Below, piece after piece: positions 57,617 through 64,000 of a stretch of DNA of 64,000 nt. Each line of letters opens with the position of its first letter. Position 1 is the first letter of the stretch. The stretch is from Alteromonas abrolhosensis (lineage in GTDB: Bacteria; Pseudomonadota; Gammaproteobacteria; Enterobacterales; Alteromonadaceae). The DNA is taken from contig NZ_MEJH01000003.1 of assembly GCF_001953635.1 (NCBI RefSeq), positions 954,670 to 1,018,669 on the forward strand, in the 5' to 3' direction. Under the pieces are notes generated by a model, which was given only the letters and a program-made list of their open reading frames with translations, was not told the DNA's origin and made no database searches. A program made the translations under genes and the position numbers.

Positions 57617-58350
57617 ATTATTTAAAAGAAGAGCGATTAAACGCCCTCGCCGCTGAATATGTAGTTGGAACGCTGCGCGGCAAAGCGCGTACGCGCTATC
57701 AAAAGTTAATGATGCAGTATCAGGCTGTTAGCGATGCAACCGCACAATGGGAGCAATACCTTACTGGATTTGCTGAAACCTTGCCTCCGGTGACACCACC
57801 TGACAGCGTGTGGGAGAGCATACAAGTGAAGCTTGGCCACAAGGCGGCCAATGATACAGAGTTTGTCGATCAAACGAATAACGCTAAACCAAGTAGCGAC
57901 AATGTAGTTGATCTTGAAAAAGAGAAACAGAAACGCTGGAAGAACTTATCGTTTATATCCACCGCAGCTGCAATGGTGTTGGCAGTATTGCTTTTCGTCA
58001 TGCAACCTGTACCTACCCCAGAGGTTTCTCATATTGCCGTAGTCAATAATGCTGATAACACGCCATTGTGGGTGATAGAAGTTTCTGACACGACCATGAA
58101 TGTTAAGGTCACCGATGCATTTGTGGCGTTAGCAAACAAAGACTATGAGCTTTGGATGGTGCCGGCAAATGGCGAAGCGCCAATTTCCCTCGGATTGATG
58201 CCCGAAGTTAATGGCGACACACGCGCGACACCAGATATTTTGCTAGATCAAAGTATTGCGGCGTTAGCAGTGAGCTTAGAAGCACCTGGCGGCTCGGTGA
58301 CAGGTGCACCAACGGAAGTGCTATATATAGCGCCAATTGTTTCCGTGTAA
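57613..58350 (+). CDS. Anti-sigma factor, RskA-like
   Basis: The N-terminal about 80 residues form an anti-sigma domain (NALAAEYVVGTLRGKARTRYQKL), followed by a single membrane helix (about residues 110-135, FISTAAAMVLAVLLFVMQ) and an extracytoplasmic RskA-type C-terminal domain (DYELWMVPANGEAPISLG). It would sequester the sigma factor until a signal, possibly transmitted by the TonB-dependent receptor. ATG 57613 overlaps the sigma stop by ATGA. Confidence 0.9.
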   Translation: MNYLKEERLNALAAEYVVGTLRGKARTRYQKLMMQYQAVSDATAQWEQYLTGFAETLPPVTPPDSVWESIQVKLGHKAANDTEFVDQTNNAKPSSDNVVDLEKEKQKRWKNLSFISTAAAMVLAVLLFVMQPVPTPEVSHIAVVNNADNTPLWVIEVSDTTMNVKVTDAFVALANKDYELWMVPANGEAPISLGLMPEVNGDTRATPDILLDQSIAALAVSLEAPGGSVTGAPTEVLYIAPIVSV

Positions 58351-58374
58351 TTTTACGTACCAACCTGCACAACC

Positions 58375-58398
58375 AAAGGCCACAACTCGTGGCCTTTT
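58375..58398 (+). terminator. Terminator after the anti-sigma gene
   Basis: AAAGGCCAC pairs with GTGGCCTTT around a 5-nt loop followed by a T. The following operon therefore needs its own promoter. Confidence 0.82.
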
Positions 58399-58500
58399 AC
58401 TTACCTTTGTTTCTCTTCACCCTCTCCGTCCTTACCGTTCTCTTCCCTCGAAAACCTGACTTTTACATTCTATAAAAATTTTATTTTAATTTTTTAAACA

Positions 58501-58531
58501 TTTTTGCATCCAAGATGAAACCTCAGTCGTT
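58501..58531 (+). promoter_or_regulatory. Predicted ECF promoter of the DUF4331 operon
   Basis: TTTTTGCATCC (58501-58511), then 16 bp, then CGTT (58528-58531), identical in both parts and spacing to the sequence upstream of the TonB-dependent receptor. The ATG at 58568 is about 30 bp beyond a likely start. Confidence 0.7.
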
Positions 58532-58567
58532 TGGTCTCTTGAACTCATAAAAACAGAGAGACCCAAC

Positions 58568-60160
58568 ATGATCCAATTCAAACGTAAAACTTTATCACTG
58601 GCTATCGCTGTGACATGCGCAGCTGTAACTGCGGGCGCAATAGCATCAAGTCACCGAGAAGCACCTAACATCACTCGTCACCCAGCGTTAGATAGCACCG
58701 ACTTTTATGCTTTCAATAGCTATGAACAAGGACGTGAAGACTATGTGACCTTCATCGCAAACTACATACCACTGCAAGATGCATACGGTGGCCCTAACTA
58801 CTTTGCAATGGACCCGAATGCGCACTATGCCATACATATTGATAGCGATGGCGACGCGGTTGAAGACTTAAGCTTTGTTTTTAAGTTTAACAATATGCTT
58901 GCCGCCGATAACGAAGGTATTGCCCTACCAATAGGCCCTGAAGGCGAGCAAAAAATGGTGAAAGTGCCGCTTAAAAATGTAGGCGGTATCAGCGCAGATG
59001 ATTCAAGCGCAGCAAACTTCTCAGAGATGTACAGCCTTACTATGGTGAGTGGCGACATGCAGACAGGCACGCGCACTACGCTTACTCCTGCCATGGGCGA
59101 TATGTTTAAAAAGCCGCTTGATTACATCGGCAATAAAACCTTTACCAGTGAAGCGGAATACGCGCGCTATGCTGAAAGCTTTATTTATTCGTTCAGTATC
59201 CCTGGATGCGATGATATGGCAAAAGTGTTTGTTGGTCAGCGCAAAGACCCCTTTGTTGTTAACTTAGGCAAAACATTCGACCTGGTAAATTACGTGCCTG
59301 TAGAGGGCGACAGCGCACCGGGCGCAGGCGATGGTGAAGGTTTTCCTGGCGGTATTACGCAAAGCGCCATGAATGATGACTTAGCCGATAAAAACGTGAC
59401 AGCGTTATCAATCGAAGTACCCAAAGCGTGTATTACCGGTGAAGGTAATGGCGTAATTGGTAGCTGGACGACGGCAAGTTTACCGCAGGCGCGTATCCTA
59501 AATCCAGATGCCACTTTTGCGAAACCTGAAACCAACGGCGGTGCAATGACCCAGGTGTCTCGTTTAGGTAGCCCACTAGTGAATGAGCTTGTTATTGGTA
59601 TTGGCGATAAAGACAAATTCTCTACTTCTCACCCAAGTGCAGACGGTCAATTCGCTGATTATGTAACTCACCCTTCTTTGCCAGAACTACTGAACATTCT
59701 GTTTAAAGATGCTGTGAATACTACGCTGGGTACGGATATTGAGACCCTTGCGCCGACTAACTTCCCGCGTATGGACTTAGTGACAGCGTTCCTTACAGGT
59801 TTCCCAGGCGTTAACCAGCAAGCAACAGTAACAGCATCAGAAATGCTGCGCCTAAACACAGGGATCCCAGCAACGCCAGCCGAATCTCAGTCAGCATTTG
59901 GTGTGGCTGGCGATGACTTAGCAGGATTCCCGAACGGTCGTCGCCCGGGTGATGACGTGGTTGATATTGCCCTTCGCGTAGTTATGGGCCGCTTGTGCTA
60001 TCCCATCCCCGTAGCAGGTGAAGATACAGATCTTGGCCTTTGTACACCAGAGGACGCCAGCGTGGGTAATGTACCTTTCACAGATGGTGCGCCTGTAGAT
60101 GCAAGCATGATTGATTCATCATTTCCGTACCTAAAAACACCACTTGCTGGCTCTGAATAA
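58568..60160 (+). CDS. Secreted DUF4331 domain protein
   Basis: A signal peptide (LSLAIAVTCAAVTAGAIA) is followed by SHREAPNITRHPALDSTDFYAF, the hallmark N terminus of DUF4331 proteins, and by a large beta-rich body of about 500 residues (SFVFKFNN, GCDDMAKVFVGQRKDPF, SRLGSPLVNELVIG, FPNGRRPGDDVVDIALRV). The family has no established biochemical role. It is the first gene of a four-gene operon ending in a HupE-like membrane protein. Confidence 0.87.
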   Translation: MIQFKRKTLSLAIAVTCAAVTAGAIASSHREAPNITRHPALDSTDFYAFNSYEQGREDYVTFIANYIPLQDAYGGPNYFAMDPNAHYAIHIDSDGDAVEDLSFVFKFNNMLAADNEGIALPIGPEGEQKMVKVPLKNVGGISADDSSAANFSEMYSLTMVSGDMQTGTRTTLTPAMGDMFKKPLDYIGNKTFTSEAEYARYAESFIYSFSIPGCDDMAKVFVGQRKDPFVVNLGKTFDLVNYVPVEGDSAPGAGDGEGFPGGITQSAMNDDLADKNVTALSIEVPKACITGEGNGVIGSWTTASLPQARILNPDATFAKPETNGGAMTQVSRLGSPLVNELVIGIGDKDKFSTSHPSADGQFADYVTHPSLPELLNILFKDAVNTTLGTDIETLAPTNFPRMDLVTAFLTGFPGVNQQATVTASEMLRLNTGIPATPAESQSAFGVAGDDLAGFPNGRRPGDDVVDIALRVVMGRLCYPIPVAGEDTDLGLCTPEDASVGNVPFTDGAPVDASMIDSSFPYLKTPLAGSE

Positions 60161-60171
60161 GGAGATCCATC

Positions 60172-60750
60172 ATGTCTAAGAAGATTAGGTTATTTAACAA
60201 GAATCTGAATGCATCCTCATTCGCGAAGTCGGCTCAAGCACCTTTGCAGAAACATAGAGTGTGGATCATTTCTGGATTGGTGCTAGCGCTATCTGGTTGT
60301 TTCGATAGTGATGACGATAACGACTATCAAGCGCCAGAAGAAAATGCAGCGCCGGTTGCCGTTGATGAAATGCTGACGACGCAAGCAGATATTGCGATTG
60401 ATGGCACGTTGACAGCAACCGATGCTGATGGTGATCCACTTACATTCGGGCTTGGTGAAAATGGTACGTTAGGTAATGCAGAAGTTAATACTGATGGCAG
60501 CTTTACCTACACACCTAACGCTCAGGTAACGGGTAGCGATAGCTTCACATTTACCGTTTCTGACGGTGTTAACCCAGAGGTTACGGCCACCGTTAGCGTT
60601 ACGATTGAGGCGCAGCAGGTATCGTTCTCTAGCTATACCCGTGATGCCTTTAATCAAGCACCGACCGATGAACCTCTGCCAATTAACGGCCGCGAGTTCA
60701 CCCAAGATGCTGACGACACCACGTTCGATGATTTACTGATTGGTCAATAA
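60172..60750 (+). CDS. Lipoprotein with cadherin-like domain
   Basis: A membrane-targeting segment ends at a lipobox (ALSGCF, Cys near residue 43), followed by a D-rich spacer and one bacterial cadherin/Ig-like repeat (LTATDADGDPLTFGLGENGTLGN, GSFTYTPNAQVTGSDSFTFTVSDG). The long N-terminal region before the lipobox is unusual. It starts 11 bp after the DUF4331 stop and is co-transcribed. It may bind calcium through the DADGDP motif. Confidence 0.8.
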   Translation: MSKKIRLFNKNLNASSFAKSAQAPLQKHRVWIISGLVLALSGCFDSDDDNDYQAPEENAAPVAVDEMLTTQADIAIDGTLTATDADGDPLTFGLGENGTLGNAEVNTDGSFTYTPNAQVTGSDSFTFTVSDGVNPEVTATVSVTIEAQQVSFSSYTRDAFNQAPTDEPLPINGREFTQDADDTTFDDLLIGQ

Positions 60751-60812
60751 CGAACGGTGAGCACACAGTGTCAACCGTAAAGCCAGGGACGGCTTTTATA
60801 AAGGAAGTTCTG

Positions 60813-61883
60813 ATGAAGATTATAAAGTGCTGGAGTCTTAAATTCGCTGTAGCGAGCGTTTTTTCGGCCATAGCAACCTGTTCGGTTTATGCCCAGCCCG
60901 AAACGCTTAACTTTGATACCGTCATCGCAACTTGGCAGCCCCAACAGCTTTCTATAGCAAGTTTCAATGAAGCGGAAGAAATTTTGTCTTCAAGTAGATA
61001 CCTTCAAGCAAAAGGCGATGAGCGCGAGCGTATTGTAAGATTCACTAACATAATGCGACAAAAACTCGATTCGTTGAATGCTGGCCAAAAAGAGCGTTTA
61101 GTTATTCTAGAGGCTCGACTACTACAAGGCATTCATCAGTTTGAACAAGCCAAGCAACATCTTAAACAAATAGCGCACTTACGCTCCCCAGCTGCACAAT
61201 TACTGTTGGCAGATATAAATATTCAGCAGGGTAACGCAAAAAAAGCAAAAGAAAACTGCGAAAAGCTGGTAGGGCAAACAAGCTTTTTAATTGCTTTCAC
61301 GTGCATGGTAAATGCAGATTTTTCACAAAATAGAGATGTAAAATTCCTAAAAAAACTTAGCGCTTTTGAAACCTACACTAGTAAAGCAAGGCCTGCCGAA
61401 CGCCAGTGGTTCTATGAAGTACTAGCAGATATGTCGCTTCAACTCGGCAACGCTGAAGCCGCGCTCGATCATCTATCTCAAACAGCATTCGAAAAGCTGC
61501 CCATAAGCGCGATGTTAGTTTGGGCAGACGCTCATTTTATGTTGAAAAACTATAAAGCGGTTAGCTCTGGATTTACCGCCAACGTACCCGATATATCGAC
61601 AGCCGACGATGGCTTACTTCTTAAATGGGCCGTTGCCGAGCGAGCTCAAGGTATTGTGCGCTCCGAAGTACAAACTCAACTTGCTAAGAACATGGAAATT
61701 CGAGTATGGCGCGAAGACAGCTCTCACGCCGCACAAGTTGCCACTTACTTTTTAGAGATAGCTCCTGATTATCCACTGGCGCTTAAATTTGCAGAAATTA
61801 ATTGGCGGTACGCGCAGTCATTGGATGACAAAAATCTCTTAGAGCGTGCTCGCCGAGCGAATGATGTATCACCCAATGCTTAA
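60813..61883 (+). CDS. Periplasmic helical-repeat (TPR-like) protein
   Basis: A signal peptide (MKIIKCWSLKFAVASVFSAIATCSVYA) precedes an all-helical body with TPR-like pairs (ARLLQGIHQFEQAKQHLKQIA, LLLADINIQQGNAKKAKENCEKL, DMSLQLGNAEAALDHLSQ). AAAGGAAG precedes ATG 60813; upstream codons to 60768 are unlikely. Likely a scaffold for the neighbouring envelope proteins. Confidence 0.78.
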   Translation: MKIIKCWSLKFAVASVFSAIATCSVYAQPETLNFDTVIATWQPQQLSIASFNEAEEILSSSRYLQAKGDERERIVRFTNIMRQKLDSLNAGQKERLVILEARLLQGIHQFEQAKQHLKQIAHLRSPAAQLLLADINIQQGNAKKAKENCEKLVGQTSFLIAFTCMVNADFSQNRDVKFLKKLSAFETYTSKARPAERQWFYEVLADMSLQLGNAEAALDHLSQTAFEKLPISAMLVWADAHFMLKNYKAVSSGFTANVPDISTADDGLLLKWAVAERAQGIVRSEVQTQLAKNMEIRVWREDSSHAAQVATYFLEIAPDYPLALKFAEINWRYAQSLDDKNLLERARRANDVSPNA

Positions 61884-61911
61884 TGCTTTCAATTACTTTA
61901 GTGAATTAACC

Positions 61912-63009
61912 ATGATTAGATTTATCGCGTTTTTCATTTTCGCCGCCTTCAGCGTTTCCACACATTCACACGAATTGAGCAACGGCTACTTAACGCTTAA
62001 AAACGATTCGAGCGAATTACTTTCAGGAGAGCTTTTGCTAAAGCCCAAAGACATAGGGCAAGCAGCAGGACTGGATAGTAATAACGACGGTAAATTGACC
62101 TGGGGTGAAGTTAACAGAAACCATAATATGGCGAAATATTATATCCAAAACCACTTAGTGATTCGGGGTAGCGAAACACGATGCTCTGTTTCTGTTGCTC
62201 CCCCCTCCTTTAAGAATATATCTGCAGAGTCTTTGCTGGTATATCCGTTATCGGTAAATTGCGCGAATTTGAACGAAGTGTCGGTACAATACACTGGCTT
62301 AGCTATAGACTTTCCAACCCACAAACTACTCGCAACGATAACTTTAGACGATCACACAAATGTATACGTCTTGGACAATGAACGTTCGTTTATTACCGTA
62401 TCAGCTAAAAGCAGCAACTGGCGTTCTCAGTTTAGTGAGATGGTTTATCAGGGAATTTGGCACATCTTCATCGGTTTAGACCATATACTGTTCTTGATAG
62501 CTACCCTGCTTACTGTAAACCTTTACAGAGAGAATAAAAGCTGGGTGAAAGAACAAAGCAAACAGCATATTTTAAAGAGTACGGTTATTTTAGTAAGCAC
62601 GTTTACGTTGGCACACTCCATTACGTTAACAGCTACGGCGTTAGATTTTGTAACGCTAGATAGCCGAATTGTTGAACTAGGTATTGCTATTTCAGTGGTT
62701 ATAACCGCACTTAACAATGTGTACCCTATCATTATGCGTTTAGGGTTTATCACCTTTGGGTTCGGTCTGCTTCATGGGATGGGGTTCGCGAGCGTGTTTG
62801 GCGACCTTAATGCCCAGTCGGGCAGCTTGGTAATGAATGTACTCGCCTTTAATTTAGGGGTTGAGTTGGGACAACTTGCTATAGTTGCTCTGCTACTACC
62901 CTTATTAATTCTACTTAGAAACGTAAAGTTATATTCAAAAGCCATTATGCCAATTGCGTCGTCAATAATTGCTGTAATAGCGCTTAATTGGACGCTTCAG
63001 CGTTGGTAA
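61912..63009 (+). CDS. HupE/UreJ-type membrane protein with EF-hand-like loop
   Basis: A signal peptide (MIRFIAFFIFAAFSVSTHS) is followed by an extracytoplasmic domain containing DSNNDGKLTWGE, which fits the 12-residue EF-hand calcium loop, and then by six to seven membrane helices with the HupE_UreJ_2 motifs GIWHIFIGLDHILFLIATLL, HSITLTATALD and GLLHGMGFASVFGDL. HupE/UreJ relatives carry nickel or cobalt. ATG 61912 is chosen because the signal peptide begins there. Last gene of the operon. Confidence 0.86.
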   Translation: MIRFIAFFIFAAFSVSTHSHELSNGYLTLKNDSSELLSGELLLKPKDIGQAAGLDSNNDGKLTWGEVNRNHNMAKYYIQNHLVIRGSETRCSVSVAPPSFKNISAESLLVYPLSVNCANLNEVSVQYTGLAIDFPTHKLLATITLDDHTNVYVLDNERSFITVSAKSSNWRSQFSEMVYQGIWHIFIGLDHILFLIATLLTVNLYRENKSWVKEQSKQHILKSTVILVSTFTLAHSITLTATALDFVTLDSRIVELGIAISVVITALNNVYPIIMRLGFITFGFGLLHGMGFASVFGDLNAQSGSLVMNVLAFNLGVELGQLAIVALLLPLLILLRNVKLYSKAIMPIASSIIAVIALNWTLQRW

Positions 63010-63063
63010 AAGTGTGCGTTCTGTTGATTAATAAGAAATAGATAAAGCAAAATACGCTTTTGA

Positions 63064-64000
63064 AGGCTCTACCCCATAAACGGGGGATCAGCATTCACCT
63101 TACACGATTGATAACACCATCCCATCCACAATGGGTCATCACTCTTAGTCTGTAATTCTCAAAGTTTCTAAAACCATACGCTCTTCTCGATATCATTTCC
63201 ATTTTGTTGTGGAAGCCTTCGGTGATGCCGTTGTTGCGTGTAAAGCGCCACATTGCCACTATCGGTTGTAGCCAGGATGCCAAGGTCTTCCCTAAGGCGT
63301 TGAGTGGGCTCTGATGCAGCTGTGCGAGTAACTCTAAGAATTGAGGTAGCTTTTTTTCCATCCGATTTTGATTCATTGTTTTCATCAGCACGAAACGAAT
63401 AAGCTTCTGTTTCGTTATATACAATGCGCGTAGGACGGGGTAGTTCGCCAAGTAACGGTCTAAGTTAGCGCGGTTATCTTTGTTTAATCGCCATTGGTGC
63501 CGTCGCATTAAACTGAGTAAACCTCGGTTTTTTCGCCCCTCTGGGTGCTGTATTTGCCATGCTTTCAAAAAATGATGGTTTATCAATCGCACGACATGAA
63601 AGCGGTCAGCGACGATTGTCGCGTTAGGGAAGTACTTCTTGGCAATGCTGCGATACGTTTCGGACAAATCCATAGCGATGAGCCGCACGTTTTCTTTGCC
63701 AGGTAAGTGACGTAGATAGCTACGTAAGCTCAACTCAGAACGGCCCAACTTCACATCAAAGACGCTGCGGTTACGTAAATCCACTAACGTAGTGGCGTAA
63801 CCCTTTTTGCGCGTGAAAAAGTGTTCGTCTATGCCTAGCATCTCAGGGCAGGGACGGCTGATAATCTCTTTATATTTTTGACTGATGTGAGATTGGTACC
63901 ATCGCTCTACCGTAGTCGGACTAATGCGATGTGTGCGTGAGATACCACGCTGCGTCACACCACCGTGATGCGCCTCAAAGACTTCCAAGCGAAAGCACTC
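63064..64000 (-). mobile_element. ISL3-family insertion sequence, cut by window end
   Basis: The transposase-proximal end carries a possible terminal repeat near 63066 (GGCTCTACCCCATAAACG). The element runs off the right edge, so the other end and any target duplication cannot be seen. Confidence 0.6.
63095..64000 (-). CDS. ISL3-family transposase, N terminus beyond window
   Basis: DDE transposase. Acidic residues expected for catalysis lie in EMLGIDEHFF, AMDLSETYRS and the ITEGFHNKMEMI region; VADRFHVVRLINHHF is also typical. The frame is open through the right edge, so the zinc-binding N terminus of about 100 residues lies beyond the window. It ends close to the right edge of the HupE operon, with no sign of disrupting it. 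Confidence 0.9.
   Translation of the reverse strand, partial: ECFRLEVFEAHHGGVTQRGISRTHRISPTTVERWYQSHISQKYKEIISRPCPEMLGIDEHFFTRKKGYATTLVDLRNRSVFDVKLGRSELSLRSYLRHLPGKENVRLIAMDLSETYRSIAKKYFPNATIVADRFHVVRLINHHFLKAWQIQHPEGRKNRGLLSLMRRHQWRLNKDNRANLDRYLANYPVLRALYITKQKLIRFVLMKTMNQNRMEKKLPQFLELLAQLHQSPLNALGKTLASWLQPIVAMWRFTRNNGITEGFHNKMEMISRRAYGFRNFENYRLRVMTHCGWDGVINRVR

Noticed and set aside
60209..60235. A further TGCATCC near the lipoprotein start as a third sigma site
   Set aside because: It lies within the coding region and no CGTT follows at 16 bp.
1..64000. tRNA, rRNA, CRISPR array or prophage
   Set aside because: None could be recognised by eye in the intergenic stretches; a scan with tRNAscan or a CRISPR finder would be needed to be sure.

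Overview
The window looks like chromosomal DNA of a marine gammaproteobacterium of the order Alteromonadales, most likely Alteromonas or a close relative. This rests on gene content and order (typA / glnA-DUF4124-glnL-glnG, pepA-holC-valS divergent from lptF-lptG, minC-minD-minE) and on the many gammaproteobacterial-type proteins. No search could be run, so the genus is an inference. No rRNA, tRNA, CRISPR array or prophage was seen.

Layout. 1-20 kb: cell-wall genes (M23 endopeptidase and anmK), an NhaD antiporter, a FucP-like sugar symporter divergent from an OprB-type porin, an Old Yellow Enzyme, a PLP lyase divergent from a 2-hydroxyacid dehydrogenase, GST, erpA, ppk2, the min operon, a Fur-box-preceded small gene plus fumC, azurin and a predicted metal exporter. 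20-30 kb: a ClC protein, hemJ, a divergent Nramp transporter, a PatB/MalY lyase, a stand-alone receiver protein, a 264-bp MITE-like element and typA. 31-36 kb: the nitrogen-control locus, where glnA has a sigma-54 promoter and paired NtrC sites and glnL has its own NtrC site over the ribosome-binding region. 36-47 kb: signalling genes, namely an Hpt/HD-GYP fusion, plsC, rraB, a GlyGly-CTERM-type protein, a doubly broken PAS-GGDEF diguanylate cyclase, an RHH/SPFH pair with a tandem GATATC operator candidate, and a Tat-exported binding protein beside a hybrid histidine kinase without permeases. 47-55 kb: valS, holC, pepA, lptFG and an RDD protein.

54.8-63 kb is the most interesting part: a TonB-dependent receptor, an ECF sigma factor, its RskA-like anti-sigma factor, and an operon of DUF4331 protein, cadherin-like lipoprotein, repeat-type periplasmic protein and HupE/UreJ-type membrane protein with an EF-hand-like loop. 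The sequence TTTTTGCATCC-N16-CGTT occurs upstream of both the receptor gene and the DUF4331 operon with identical spacing, which suggests one sigma-controlled cell-envelope system, probably for uptake or handling of a metal or metal-linked substrate. An ISL3-family transposase, cut by the window end, lies immediately beyond it.

Several coding starts below are placed downstream of the longest possible reading frame because a Shine-Dalgarno sequence, signal peptide or family length supports the internal codon; each case is stated.
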